Source: Actinacidiphila acididurans
GTDB taxonomy: Bacteria > Actinomycetota > Actinomycetes > Streptomycetales > Streptomycetaceae
Length of the DNA stretch: 64,000 nt
NCBI RefSeq assembly: GCF_016918855.1
Contig: NZ_JADKYB010000025.1
Location: forward strand, 85,677 to 149,676
Direction of reading: 5' to 3'
The translations under genes were made by a program, and so were the position numbers. The stretch's first letter is position 1. Each line of letters opens with the position of its first letter. The notes under the pieces were generated by a model. The model was not told the origin of the DNA and did not search any database. It saw only the letters and a list, made by a program, of their open reading frames with translations. Positions 17,733 to 26,485 of the stretch are shown piece after piece.

Positions 17733-18518
17733 GTGTCCAACGGCCATATAGTCATCGGCGAGATCTTCGGGACCGCCGTGCTCATCCTGCTCGGCGGCGG
17801 GGTCGTCGCCGCCGTGACCCTGAAGCGGTCCAAGGCCAAGGACGCGGGCTGGGTCGCCATCGCGTTCGGCTGGGGCTTCGCCGTCCTCGGCGGCGCCTAC
17901 ATCGCCAACGGCTATTCGGGGGGCCAGCTCAATCCGGCCGTCACCCTCGGCGTGGCCATCAAGACCGGCGTCTGGCACACCGTGCCCTTCTACCTGATCG
18001 GCCAGCTCGTCGGCGCCATGCTCGGCGCCGTCCTGGTCTGGCTCGCCTACTACGGCCAGTTCCAGGCCCACCTGACCGACCCGGAGGTGGTCGCGGGCAT
18101 CACCGCCGACCCGGCCGGTCCGGTCACCGCGCGCAAGGCGCCCGGCGGTCCCGTTCTCGGCGTGTTCTCGACCGGCCCGGAGATCCGCAACCCGGTGCAG
18201 AACCTCGCGACCGAGATCATCGGCACCATGGTGCTGGTGCTGTTCATCCTCACCCAGGGCATGACGCAGGGCCTGGCCCTCAACGGCCTGGGCATCCTGC
18301 TCACCGCGCTGATCGTGGTCGGCATCGGCCTGTCGCTGGGCGGGCCGACCGGCTACGCCATCAACCCCTTCCGCGACCTCGGTCCGCGCATCGTGCACAG
18401 CCTCCTGCCGCTGCCCAACAAGGGCGGGTCCGACTGGAGCTACGCCTGGATTCCGGTGGTCGGCCCGCTGGTCGGCGCCGCCATCGCCGGCGGGTTGTAC
18501 AAGCTGGCCTTCACGTGA
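17733..18518 (+). CDS. glpF: Glycerol uptake facilitator (aquaglyceroporin)
   Basis: 261 residues from GTG 17733, placed by AAAGGAG. Six membrane segments and two half-helix loops are visible. The first loop has the canonical NPA (GGQLNPAVTLG); the second reads NPFRD, with Phe in place of the usual Ala but with the selectivity-filter Arg kept. A long loop between helices (about 110-150) is extracellular or cytoplasmic insert typical of GlpF rather than water channels. It is the first gene of the glycerol operon and lets glycerol into the cell for GlpK. Confidence 0.94.
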   Translation: MSNGHIVIGEIFGTAVLILLGGGVVAAVTLKRSKAKDAGWVAIAFGWGFAVLGGAYIANGYSGGQLNPAVTLGVAIKTGVWHTVPFYLIGQLVGAMLGAVLVWLAYYGQFQAHLTDPEVVAGITADPAGPVTARKAPGGPVLGVFSTGPEIRNPVQNLATEIIGTMVLVLFILTQGMTQGLALNGLGILLTALIVVGIGLSLGGPTGYAINPFRDLGPRIVHSLLPLPNKGGSDWSYAWIPVVGPLVGAAIAGGLYKLAFT

Positions 18519-18579
18519 CCCCCGCGGACACCCGCCGCGCGCACACCGCACCGACCGCACCGACCGTCAGGAGCACACC

Positions 18580-20154
18580 GTGACCGACCCGCAGACCAGC
18601 GCCGACCCGACCGGCACCAGCTCGCACGGCAGCGGCCCGTTCATCGCCGCCATCGACCAGGGCACCACCTCCAGCCGGTGCATCGTCTTCGACCGCGACG
18701 GCCGGATCGTCGCCGTGGACCAGAAGGAGCACGAGCAGATCTTCCCCAAGCCGGGCTGGGTGGAGCACGACGCCGCCGAGATCTGGACCAACGTCCAGGA
18801 GGTGGTGGCCGGCGCGATCGCCAAGGCCGCCCAGGACATCCCCGGCTTCACGCCCGCCGACGTCAAGGCGATCGGCATCACCAACCAGCGCGAGACCACC
18901 CTGCTGTGGGACCGGCACACCGGCGAGCCGGTGCACAACGCGCTGGTCTGGCAGGACACCCGCACCGACGCGCTGTGCCGGGAGCTGGGCCGCAACGTCG
19001 GCCAGGACCGCTTCCGCCGCGAGACCGGCCTGCCGCTGGCCTCGTACTTCGCCGGGCCCAAGATCCGCTGGCTGCTGGACAACGTCCCCGGGCTGCGCGA
19101 GCGCGCCGAGGCCGGCGACATCCTGTTCGGCACCATGGACTCCTGGGTGATCTGGAACCTCACCGGCGGGGTCAACGGCGGTGTGCACGTCACCGACGTC
19201 ACCAACGCCTCCCGCACCCTGCTGATGAACCTGCACACTCTCGAGTGGGACCACAAGATCCTGGCGTCCATGGAGGTGCCGGCCGCGGTGCTGCCGCAGA
19301 TCCGGTCCTCCTCCGAGGTGTACGGCACCACGAACGTCGGCGGCCTGGACGGGGTGCCGGTGGCCTCCGCGCTCGGCGACCAGCAGGCGGCCCTGTTCGG
19401 GCAGACCTGCTTCGCCGAGGGCGAGGCGAAGTCCACGTACGGCACCGGCACCTTCATGCTGATGAACACCGGCGGTACCCCGGTCAACTCCTACAACGGC
19501 CTGATCACCACCGTCGGCTACCGGATCGGCGAGGAGGCCCCGGTGTACGCGCTGGAGGGCTCGATCGCCGTGACCGGCGCCCTGGTGCAGTGGATGCGCG
19601 ACCAGATGGGCCTGATCAGCACCGCCGCCGAGATCGAGACGCTGGCCTCCTCGGTGGCGGACAACGGCGGCGCGTACTTCGTACCGGCCTTCTCCGGCCT
19701 GTTCGCGCCCTACTGGCGGGACGACGCGCGCGGGGTGATCGCCGGCCTGACCCGGTACGTCACCAAGGCGCACATCGCCCGCGCGGTGCTGGAGGCGACC
19801 GCCTGGCAGACCCGGGAGATCGCCGACGCCATGACCAAGGACTCCGATGTCGAACTGACCGCCCTCAAGGTCGACGGCGGCATGACCTCCAACAACCTGC
19901 TCATGCAGACCCTGGCCGACGCCCTGGACGCACCCGTGGTGCGGCCGATGGTCGCCGAGACCACCTGCCTGGGCGCGGCCTACGCGGCCGGACTCGCGGT
20001 CGGCTTCTGGCCCGACACCGACGCCCTGCGGGCGAACTGGAAGCGGGCCGCGGAGTGGACCCCCCGGATGGACGCGGCCGACCGGGACCGCGAATACAAG
20101 AACTGGCTCAAGGCCGTGGAACGGACCATGGGCTGGATCGAAGAGGAGCACTGA
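18580..20154 (+). CDS. glpK: Glycerol kinase
   Basis: 524 residues from GTG 18580, with AGGAG upstream. FGGY kinase motifs are clear: AAIDQGTTSSRCIVFD at the start, TNQRETT, and the C-terminal KVDGGMTSNNLLMQ. It phosphorylates glycerol to glycerol-3-phosphate with ATP. The N-terminus has about 20 extra Ser/Thr/Gly-rich residues before the core. It lies between glpF and glpD with short gaps, in one GylR-controlled operon. Confidence 0.97.
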   Translation: MTDPQTSADPTGTSSHGSGPFIAAIDQGTTSSRCIVFDRDGRIVAVDQKEHEQIFPKPGWVEHDAAEIWTNVQEVVAGAIAKAAQDIPGFTPADVKAIGITNQRETTLLWDRHTGEPVHNALVWQDTRTDALCRELGRNVGQDRFRRETGLPLASYFAGPKIRWLLDNVPGLRERAEAGDILFGTMDSWVIWNLTGGVNGGVHVTDVTNASRTLLMNLHTLEWDHKILASMEVPAAVLPQIRSSSEVYGTTNVGGLDGVPVASALGDQQAALFGQTCFAEGEAKSTYGTGTFMLMNTGGTPVNSYNGLITTVGYRIGEEAPVYALEGSIAVTGALVQWMRDQMGLISTAAEIETLASSVADNGGAYFVPAFSGLFAPYWRDDARGVIAGLTRYVTKAHIARAVLEATAWQTREIADAMTKDSDVELTALKVDGGMTSNNLLMQTLADALDAPVVRPMVAETTCLGAAYAAGLAVGFWPDTDALRANWKRAAEWTPRMDAADRDREYKNWLKAVERTMGWIEEEH

Positions 20155-20162
20155 GGCAGACC

Positions 20163-21776
20163 ATGACCACCCCGCAGCCCGTCCCGGCCCTCGGGACGCA
20201 TCCGACCGCCGGCGTCAACCCAGGGCGGGCCGAGACCCGCGACCTGCTCGGGCGGGCCGCGTACGACCTGCTGGTGATCGGCGGCGGCATCCTCGGCATC
20301 ACGACCGCCTGGCACGCCGCTCAGTCGGGGCTGCGGGTGGCCATGGTGGAGGCCGGCGACTTCGCCGGCGCCACCTCCTCGGCCTCCTCCAAGCTGCTCC
20401 ACGGCGGCCTGCGCTACCTGCAGACCGGCGCGGTGAAGCTGGTCGCCGAGAACCACTTCGAGCGGCGCGCCGTCTCCCGGGACGTCGCGCCGCACCTGGC
20501 CAACCCGCTGACCTTCTACCTGCCGGTCTACAAGGGCGGCCCGCACGGCGCGGCCAAGCTGGGCGCCGGCGTGTTCGCGTACTCCGCGCTGTCCGCGTTC
20601 CGCGACGGCGTCGGCCACGTGATCAGCCCGTCCCGCGCCGCCCGGGACGTGCCGGAACTGCGCACCGACAACCTGCGCGCGGTCGCGGTGTACGAGGACG
20701 GGCAGATGAACGACGCCCGGATGGCGCTGATGACGGTACGGGCGGCGGTGGACGCCGGCGCCACGGTGCTCAACCACGCCGAGGTCACCGGGCTGCGCTT
20801 CACCGGCGGCCGGGTCAGCGGCGCGGAGCTGCGCGACCGGACCGACGGCACCGAGTTCGGCATCGACGCGCGGCTGGTGCTCAACGCCACCGGGCCGTGG
20901 GTGGACCACCTGCGGCGGATGGAGGACCCCAAGGCCGAGCCGTCGATCCGGCTGTCCAAGGGCGCCCACCTGGTGCTGCGCCGGACCGCGCCGTGGCGGG
21001 CGGCGCTGGCCACCCCGATCGACAAGTACCGCATCACCTTCGCCCTGCCGTGGGAGGACATGCTGCTGCTGGGCACCACCGACGAGGCGTTCGAGGGCGA
21101 CCCGGCGCAGGTGGCGGTCACCGAGGCCGACATCGCGCAGATCCTGGACGAGGCGTCGCTGTCGGTCCGCGACCAGCAGCTGACCCGGGACCTGATCACG
21201 TACTCCTTCGCCGGACTGCGGGTGCTGCCCGGCGGGCCCGGCGACACCGCGAAGGCCAAGCGGGAGACGGTGGTCACCGAGGGACGCGGCGGGATGCTGT
21301 CGGTGGCCGGCGGGAAGTGGACCACCTTCCGGCACATCGGCCGCACCGTGCTGGCCAAGCTGGAGGCGCTGCCCGGCCATCCGCTCGGCGACGACGTGGA
21401 ACCGGTCCGGCAGCTGCCCCGGCACGCCCACCTGCCCGGCTTCGCCAGCCCGCCGGCGGTCGCGCACCGGCTGCTGGTGGACAGCGGCACGCCCGGCCCC
21501 CGGATGTCCGCCGACACCGCCCGCCACCTGGCCACCCACTACGGTTCACTGGCCTTCGACATCGCCCGGCTGGCGAATGAGGACCCGGCACTGGCGGCGC
21601 GCATCCACCCCGACGCCCCGGAGATCTGGGCCCAGGTGGTCTACGCCCGGGACCGCGAGTGGGCGTACGACGTGGACGACGTGCTGCGCCGCCGCACCAC
21701 GCTGACCATTCGCGGCCTGGACACGTCCGAGGTGCGCGAGCGCACCGCCGACCTGCTCGCCGAACGGCGGGACTGA
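20163..21776 (+). CDS. glpD: Aerobic glycerol-3-phosphate dehydrogenase
   Basis: 537 residues from ATG 20163, eight bases after the glpK stop. The FAD-binding motif LLVIGGGILGITTAWHAA is near residue 40, followed by the family segment SSASSKLLHGGLRYLQ. The C-terminal domain (ATHYGSLAFDIARLA) is typical of GlpD. It oxidises glycerol-3-phosphate to dihydroxyacetone phosphate at the membrane and passes electrons to quinone. It closes the glycerol operon. Just after the stop lies a triple 13-bp repeat. Confidence 0.96.
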   Translation: MTTPQPVPALGTHPTAGVNPGRAETRDLLGRAAYDLLVIGGGILGITTAWHAAQSGLRVAMVEAGDFAGATSSASSKLLHGGLRYLQTGAVKLVAENHFERRAVSRDVAPHLANPLTFYLPVYKGGPHGAAKLGAGVFAYSALSAFRDGVGHVISPSRAARDVPELRTDNLRAVAVYEDGQMNDARMALMTVRAAVDAGATVLNHAEVTGLRFTGGRVSGAELRDRTDGTEFGIDARLVLNATGPWVDHLRRMEDPKAEPSIRLSKGAHLVLRRTAPWRAALATPIDKYRITFALPWEDMLLLGTTDEAFEGDPAQVAVTEADIAQILDEASLSVRDQQLTRDLITYSFAGLRVLPGGPGDTAKAKRETVVTEGRGGMLSVAGGKWTTFRHIGRTVLAKLEALPGHPLGDDVEPVRQLPRHAHLPGFASPPAVAHRLLVDSGTPGPRMSADTARHLATHYGSLAFDIARLANEDPALAARIHPDAPEIWAQVVYARDREWAYDVDDVLRRRTTLTIRGLDTSEVRERTADLLAERRD

Positions 21777-21781
21777 GCCGG

Positions 21782-21820
21782 TCCGATGTCCTGATCCGAT
21801 GTCCTGATCCGATGTCCTAG
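21782..21820. repeat. Three tandem 13-bp units TCCGATGTCCTGA after glpD
   Basis: The units start at 21782, 21795 and 21808; the last ends in TAG and overlaps the stop codon of the convergent nucleotidyltransferase gene. GATCCGATGTC is also the core of the sites on the gntR and fuconate-operon promoters, so these may be regulator binding sites or decoys. Confidence 0.85.
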
Positions 21821-22635
21821 GGCGCCGGGGTACGGGCCCCGGCCTCGGCTGCGGTGCCGGCCCCGGCGACCAGGGCGTCGATCTCGGCGAACAGCGCGGC
21901 CGGCACCGGCCGTCCGATCCGGGCCAGCAGGTCCTGCCAGCGGGCGCGGCCCTCGGCCCACTGGGAGCGGGCCCAGAGCGCGGCGGAGGGAGCGACGCCG
22001 GTTGCCGCGGCCGTACGGGCGGGCAGTTCCGCTTCCGCGGCGCGGGACGGGGTCAGCCAGTGAACGGTGCTGTCCTCGGCGAGGCGGGCCAGCCACAGCA
22101 GGTGGCGGGCGGCGTGGGACAGCGCGTCCTGGGCGCGCAGTTCCTCGCCGCGGGCGGCCACGTGCAGGGCCAGCACCAGCCAGTTGGCGAACCGGCCGCA
22201 CAGCGCCTCGATCTCGTCGGGGTCGGCCGGGAGCGGCGGCCGCTCCGGCACCGCGGTCAGTACCGGGGTGAGCCGCCCGGACCGGTCGACGACCAGCATC
22301 GCGTCCACGGCGGCGCCGCGGGCCGGCCAGTCGCCGACCGAGGGGATGTCGTCGGTGGTGGCGAAGTGGAACTCGCCGCGTATCGGCCCGGGGAAGAACG
22401 CCACATGGGTGCCGAACTCGTTGCGGACCACCAGGTTGACCGGCGCCACCTGCTCGCACCAGCGCACCGGGTCCACCTCGGCGTGCCGGGCGGGGTCGAA
22501 GAACAGCCAGAATTCGATGTCGCTGTGGGCGTCGCCCTCCCCCGCGGCGAACGAGCCGTACATCAGCGCGGCGTCGAGACGGTCGTCGGCGAGGCACGCC
22601 CGGCGGGTCCGGGCGATCAATTCGTGCTGGATCAC
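21817..22635 (-). CDS. Nucleotidyltransferase resembling lincosamide nucleotidyltransferases (Lnu(B)/Lnu(F) type)
   Basis: 272 residues from GTG 22635 (VIQHELIARTRR). The N-terminal polymerase-beta-like fold has ALMYGSFAAGEGDAHSD with the paired acidic residues of SDIEFWLF, and VRNEFGTHVAFFPG follows; this layout and length match Lnu(B)/Lnu(F)-like enzymes, which adenylylate lincosamides. Whether this chromosomal homologue acts on an antibiotic or another hydroxyl substrate cannot be told. It is divergent from the GntR gene and convergent with glpD; its stop lies within the 13-bp repeats. Confidence 0.7.
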   Translation of the reverse strand: MIQHELIARTRRACLADDRLDAALMYGSFAAGEGDAHSDIEFWLFFDPARHAEVDPVRWCEQVAPVNLVVRNEFGTHVAFFPGPIRGEFHFATTDDIPSVGDWPARGAAVDAMLVVDRSGRLTPVLTAVPERPPLPADPDEIEALCGRFANWLVLALHVAARGEELRAQDALSHAARHLLWLARLAEDSTVHWLTPSRAAEAELPARTAAATGVAPSAALWARSQWAEGRARWQDLLARIGRPVPAALFAEIDALVAGAGTAAEAGARTPAP

Positions 22636-22666
22636 GGCGCCCAGTATCGGCCCTGCCGCGGCCGTG

Positions 22667-22718
22667 TTGGGCCGCGCGCAGGATCTGGCCCATAATGAAC
22701 GCAAGACATCGGAGGTCT
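22667..22718 (+). promoter_or_regulatory. gntR promoter with overlapping operator
   Basis: TTGGGC (22667-22672) and CATAAT (22691-22696) are 18 bases apart. The inverted repeat AGACATCGGAGGTCT (22704-22718) begins at the predicted transcription start and resembles the fuconate-operon sites, so the GntR protein probably represses its own gene. Confidence 0.55.
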
Positions 22719-22762
22719 GCTGGGGCGCCCGGCACGACCTGACAACAAAGGGGAGGGCGCTG

Positions 22763-23434
22763 ATGGCGGTCACCGACGAGGCCATCGAGAAGATCAAGGA
22801 AATGATCGTCTCGGGTGCGCTGCGGCCGGGCGACCGGCTGCCGAAGGAGAGCGAGCTGGCGGCCGAGCTGGGTCTGTCCCGCAATTCGCTGCGGGAGGCC
22901 GTACGCGCGCTGTCGCTGATCCGCATCCTCGACGTCCGGCAGGGCGACGGCACGTACGTGACCAGCCTCGATCCGCAGTTGCTGCTGGAGGCGCTGAGCT
23001 TCGTGGTGGACTTCCACCGCGACGACACGGTGCTGGAATTCCTCCAGGTGCGCCGGATCCTCGAGCCGGCCGCCACCGCGATGGCCGCGGTACGGATCTC
23101 CCCGGAGGACCTCGACGTCCTCGACGGCAAGCTCAACGCGCTCGGCGCGCAGCCCTCCGTGGAGGAACTGGTCGCCGCCGACCTGGAGTTCCACCGCGGG
23201 ATCGTCCAGGCCTCGGGCAATTCCGTGCTCTGCTCCTTGCTCGACGGGTTGTCCGGGCCCACCACCCGGGCCCGTATCTGGCGCGGCCTCACCCAGGAGG
23301 ACGCGGTTTCCCGCACGCTGCGGGAGCACCGGGCGATTCTTCAGGCCCTCCGTGATCGGGACGCCGAGGCGGCTCGTTCCTGGGCCATCGTGCACGTCGC
23401 CAGCGTCGAGCAATGGCTTCGCTCCACGCTCTAG
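22763..23434 (+). CDS. FadR-type GntR regulator, likely controls the L-fucose operon
   Basis: 223 residues from ATG 22763 with GGGGAGGG upstream. A winged helix (RLPKESELAAELGLSRNSLREAVRAL) is described here by its ends at residues 25-50; an FCD effector domain follows with metal-ligand His in LEFHRGI, EHRAIL and IVHVASVEQ. Such regulators usually bind a sugar acid or sugar-derived ligand. It converges on the sugar-acid operon and its promoter carries the same motif as the operon promoter, so I infer that it represses that operon until a pathway intermediate binds. It ends in a strong terminator. Confidence 0.88.
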   Translation: MAVTDEAIEKIKEMIVSGALRPGDRLPKESELAAELGLSRNSLREAVRALSLIRILDVRQGDGTYVTSLDPQLLLEALSFVVDFHRDDTVLEFLQVRRILEPAATAMAAVRISPEDLDVLDGKLNALGAQPSVEELVAADLEFHRGIVQASGNSVLCSLLDGLSGPTTRARIWRGLTQEDAVSRTLREHRAILQALRDRDAEAARSWAIVHVASVEQWLRSTL

Positions 23435-23444
23435 GGTCCGCCGG

Positions 23445-23487
23445 AAAGTGCGGCCACTCCGCAGGCGATGGAGTGGCCGCACTTTTT
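23445..23487 (+). terminator. Rho-independent terminator of gntR
   Basis: Perfect 16-bp arms (AAAGTGCGGCCACTCC at 23445-23460 and its complement at 23470-23485) around a 9-base loop, ending in five T. It is the clearest terminator in the window; being symmetrical it may also serve the converging operon. Confidence 0.92.
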
Positions 23488-23489
23488 CA

Positions 23490-23569
23490 GGGGCGCGGGG
23501 AACTGCGCGACAAGCCACGAGCAGACAGAAGGTCCGGGAACAAACAGCAAGGGGCAGCCCGGACGGTCA
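23490..23569 (+). repeat. Intergenic repeat, short form, variant tail
   Basis: Begins GGGGCGCGGGGAACTGCGCG, the core found again at 32973-32993 (inverted), 33059-33079 and 43044 onward. The tail (AGGTCCGGGA, then CAGCAAGGGGCAGCCCGGAC) matches, on the other strand, the segment 27250-27300 inside the ABC ATPase gene. Its end coincides with the lactonase stop codon. Confidence 0.8.
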
Positions 23570-24418
23570 GGCCACGTCGGCCGAAGGCAGCCTGTAGACG
23601 CGGGCGGCGGTCACGCCGAAGACAGCCTCGCGTTCAGCCGGCGACAAGCCGGCAACCGCTTCCTCGGCGAGAGCCAGGACATCGCCGTACCCCCCGGCAA
23701 GGGTGGAGACGGGCCAGTCCGAGCCGAAAAGAATCCGCTCGGGGCCGAAGGAGTCAAGGAGGTGGCGGGCGTAGGGCAGGACGTCCTGCGGCCGCCAGGC
23801 CGCCCAATCCGCTTCGGTGATCAATCCGGAAAGCTTGCAGGTCACGTTGGGCAGAGCGGCAAGGGACGTGATGAGGCCGGCCCAGGGCTCGCGGGCGCCC
23901 GAGGCGATGGGCGGCTTGCCGCCGTGGTCGAGAACGAAGAGCACCTCGGGGAGCGCGGCGGCGAGGGCGTGGGCGGAGGCGAGCTCGCGGGGGGTGACCA
24001 GGAGGTCGTAGACGAGCCCTGCCGCGCCGACCGCGGAGATGCCGCGGCGGACGTCCGCGCGGTCCAGGAACGCGGGGTCGGGCTCGTCCTGGACCTGGTG
24101 CCGGATGCCGACGAGGGGTCCGGTCAGGGAGGCGAGGACGTCGGGGAGGGCGGGGTCGGTGAGGTCGGCCCAGCCGACGACGCCGGCCACGCGGCCGCCC
24201 GACTCACCGGCGATGGCGAGCAGTTCGCGGGTCTCGTCCAGGGAGGAGCTGGACTGGACGAGGACGGTGGCGTCGATGGCGTGCTCGTCGAGCAGCGGGA
24301 GCAGATCGGCCGGCCGGAAGGTGCGGTTGATCGGGTCCAGTGCCTCGCCTACCAGCCAGGGCTGGGGGCGGCGGTCCAGGTCCCACAGGTGGTGGTGGGC
24401 GTCGATGCGCAACGTCAC
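23567..24418 (-). CDS. L-fucono-lactonase-like amidohydrolase
   Basis: 283 residues from GTG 24418, which overlaps the preceding stop as GTGA. Amidohydrolase-2 fold: metal motif AHHHLWD at the N-terminus, HGGKPP in the middle, and FGSDWPV with the catalytic Asp near the end. COG3618 members of this type hydrolyse sugar 1,5-lactones such as L-fucono- or L-rhamnono-lactone to the acid. It is the last gene of the operon, directly after the dehydrogenase that would make the lactone, which supports the assignment. Confidence 0.85.
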   Translation of the reverse strand: MTLRIDAHHHLWDLDRRPQPWLVGEALDPINRTFRPADLLPLLDEHAIDATVLVQSSSSLDETRELLAIAGESGGRVAGVVGWADLTDPALPDVLASLTGPLVGIRHQVQDEPDPAFLDRADVRRGISAVGAAGLVYDLLVTPRELASAHALAAALPEVLFVLDHGGKPPIASGAREPWAGLITSLAALPNVTCKLSGLITEADWAAWRPQDVLPYARHLLDSFGPERILFGSDWPVSTLAGGYGDVLALAEEAVAGLSPAEREAVFGVTAARVYRLPSADVA

Positions 24419-25395
24419 TCCCCGGTGTTCCCGGCCGCCGTGGGCAGCGGCACGTCCTCGTCCAGCAGTTTGCGCTCCACCAGGGCGGTCCACATGTCGT
24501 CCGGTATCGGGTGGGCGAACATCTCCGCGTTGTCCCGGGCCTCCGCCGGGCCGGCGGCACCGACCACGGCGGAGATCACGGACGGGTGGGCGAAGGGGTA
24601 GCGCAGGGCGGCGGCGCGCAGCGGGACGCCGAACTCGGCGCAGACCGCGGCCATGTCCTGGGCGCGGCGCAGCAGGTCGGCCGGGGCGGCGGCGTAGTTG
24701 TACGGGGCGCCGGGCCTGGGGTCGGCCAGCAGGCCGGAGTTGTAGACGCCGCCGACGACGACCTGGGTGCCGCGCCGCCGGCAGGCGGGCAGCAGGTCGT
24801 CCAGCGCGGTGCGTTCCAGCAGGGTCCAGCGGCCGGCGCACAGCACGACGTCGACGTCGAGGTCGGTCACCAGGCGGGCCAGGACGTCGCTGAGGTTCAT
24901 GCCGAAGCCGATGGCCTTGACCATGCCCTCGTCGCGCAGCGCGGCCAGGGCCGGGAAGCCGGAGTCGTACACCTCCGGCAGGTGGTCCTCGACGTCGTGC
25001 AGGTAGACGATGTCGACGGCGTCCACGCCGAGCCGCTCCAGGGAGCCCTCGAGGGTGGCGCGGATGCCGTCGGCGGTGAAGTCCCACTCCCGGGCCCGGG
25101 CGGGAGTGTCGGTGAAGCCCTGGCCGTCCACGGCCTCGCCCGGCGCCAGGTCGCGCAGCCGGCGGCCGACCTTGGTGGACAGGGTGTACGAGGCCCGGTC
25201 ACGGCCGGCCAGCGCCCGGCCGAGGCGCTCCTCGGACAGGCCCAGCCCGTAGTGCGGCGCGGTGTCGAAGTACGTGGCACCGGTGTCGAACGCCGCCGCC
25301 ACGGTGGCCTCGGCCTCCTCGTCGGTGACGGCACGGTAGAGGTTGGCCAGAGGGGCGCAGCCGAGGCCGAGCCGTGGCAGGGGCGGTACGGACAT
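24415..25395 (-). CDS. L-fucose / D-threo-aldose 1-dehydrogenase (aldo/keto reductase)
   Basis: 326 residues, ATG 25395 with AGGAG upstream. The AKR tetrad is visible: FDTAPHYG (Asp, Tyr), STKVGR (Lys) and VYLHDVED (His). The long loop after STKVGR and the overall pattern fit D-threo-aldose 1-dehydrogenases, which oxidise L-fucose or L-galactose to the 1,5-lactone with NAD(P). It is translationally coupled by a 4-bp overlap to the lactonase. Other sugars (D-arabinose, L-galactose) remain possible. Confidence 0.85.
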   Translation of the reverse strand: MSVPPLPRLGLGCAPLANLYRAVTDEEAEATVAAAFDTGATYFDTAPHYGLGLSEERLGRALAGRDRASYTLSTKVGRRLRDLAPGEAVDGQGFTDTPARAREWDFTADGIRATLEGSLERLGVDAVDIVYLHDVEDHLPEVYDSGFPALAALRDEGMVKAIGFGMNLSDVLARLVTDLDVDVVLCAGRWTLLERTALDDLLPACRRRGTQVVVGGVYNSGLLADPRPGAPYNYAAAPADLLRRAQDMAAVCAEFGVPLRAAALRYPFAHPSVISAVVGAAGPAEARDNAEMFAHPIPDDMWTALVERKLLDEDVPLPTAAGNTGE

Positions 25396-25447
25396 GGGGT
25401 GGTGACTCCTGGTACGCGGGTCGGTCGTGCGGGATGCCGTACGGGCG

Positions 25448-26485
25448 TCAGTCCTGTTTCTCGCCGCTGGCGAAGCGGGAGATGATCAGGGCGACGATGA
25501 TGATGGCACCGTAGAGGAACTTGTCCCACAGCGGCGGTACGCCGCCGAGGGTGGTGACGTTGACCACGAGCTGGAGGGCGATCACGCCGGTCAGGGCACC
25601 GAAGAGGGTGCCGCGGCCGCCGTTGAGGCTCACCCCGCCGATCACGGTGGCGGCGAAGACCTGGAAGATCCAGCCGTCGCCCTGGGTGGAGGAGATCGCG
25701 CCGTAGTGGCCGACGTACAGCACACCGGCGAAGGCGGCGAGCAGGCTGCCCACGGCCAGCACGATCCAGGTGATGCGGTCCACCCGGATGCCGGCCGCGC
25801 GGGCGGCCTCGCTGTTGCCGCCGATGGCGTACAGCGCGCGGCCGTGCCGCAGGTAGCCCAGGGCCAGGCCGCCGATCGCGAACAGCAGCAGGCAGATCCA
25901 CACCGCGGCGGGCGCGCCGATCCAGGACGCCTTGCCCAGGTAGGAGAAGGACGCCGGCACCTCGACGATGGACTTGCCCTGCGCCACGCCGTCCTGCAGA
26001 CCGCGCAGCATGGTCAGCATGCCCAGGGTGGCGATGAAGCCGTTGACCCGCAGTTTCAGGATCAGGAAGCCGTTGAGGGCGCCGATGGCCAGGCCCACCA
26101 CGAGGCAGACCGGGATGGAGGTCCAGCCGGGCAGCAGCCCGATGCCGTGGAAGGTGGCCGAGCCGTGCCGGGGCATGACCAGCCACATGGCGATCACCGG
26201 GGCCACACCGATGGTGGACTCCAGCGACAGGTCCATCCGGCCGGTGATCAGGATCATCGCCTCGCCCAGCACCAGCAGGCTCAGCTCGGTGGTCTGCTGG
26301 AGCACGCCGATGAGGTTGTCCGAGGTCAGGAAGACCGGCGAGACGATGAAGCCGATCACGCCCAGGACGAGGATCACCGGGATCAGGGACAGGTCCCGGT
26401 AGCGGGAGAGCTGGATCCGGGGCACGGTGGGCCGCGGTTTGTCCGGCGCGGGCAGGTCGGCGGTCAGCTGGCGGGTGTCACTCAT
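25448..26485 (-). CDS. Sugar ABC transporter permease (RbsC type)
   Basis: 345 residues from ATG 26485, overlapping the ATPase stop by 8 bp. About nine to ten membrane segments and the ribose/xylose permease signature GLAIGALNGFLILKLRVNGF (given by its start) and GGVSLNGGRGT are present. It would form the membrane channel for a monosaccharide, here probably L-fucose. It belongs to the CUT2 class with a single permease gene forming a homodimer. Confidence 0.92.
   Translation of the reverse strand: MSDTRQLTADLPAPDKPRPTVPRIQLSRYRDLSLIPVILVLGVIGFIVSPVFLTSDNLIGVLQQTTELSLLVLGEAMILITGRMDLSLESTIGVAPVIAMWLVMPRHGSATFHGIGLLPGWTSIPVCLVVGLAIGALNGFLILKLRVNGFIATLGMLTMLRGLQDGVAQGKSIVEVPASFSYLGKASWIGAPAAVWICLLLFAIGGLALGYLRHGRALYAIGGNSEAARAAGIRVDRITWIVLAVGSLLAAFAGVLYVGHYGAISSTQGDGWIFQVFAATVIGGVSLNGGRGTLFGALTGVIALQLVVNVTTLGGVPPLWDKFLYGAIIIVALIISRFASGEKQD

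Noticed and set aside
18678..20162. Upstream extension of the glpD frame through glpK
   Set aside because: The same frame is open through glpK only because of GC bias; glpD starts at ATG 20163 as shown by homology with GlpD N-termini.
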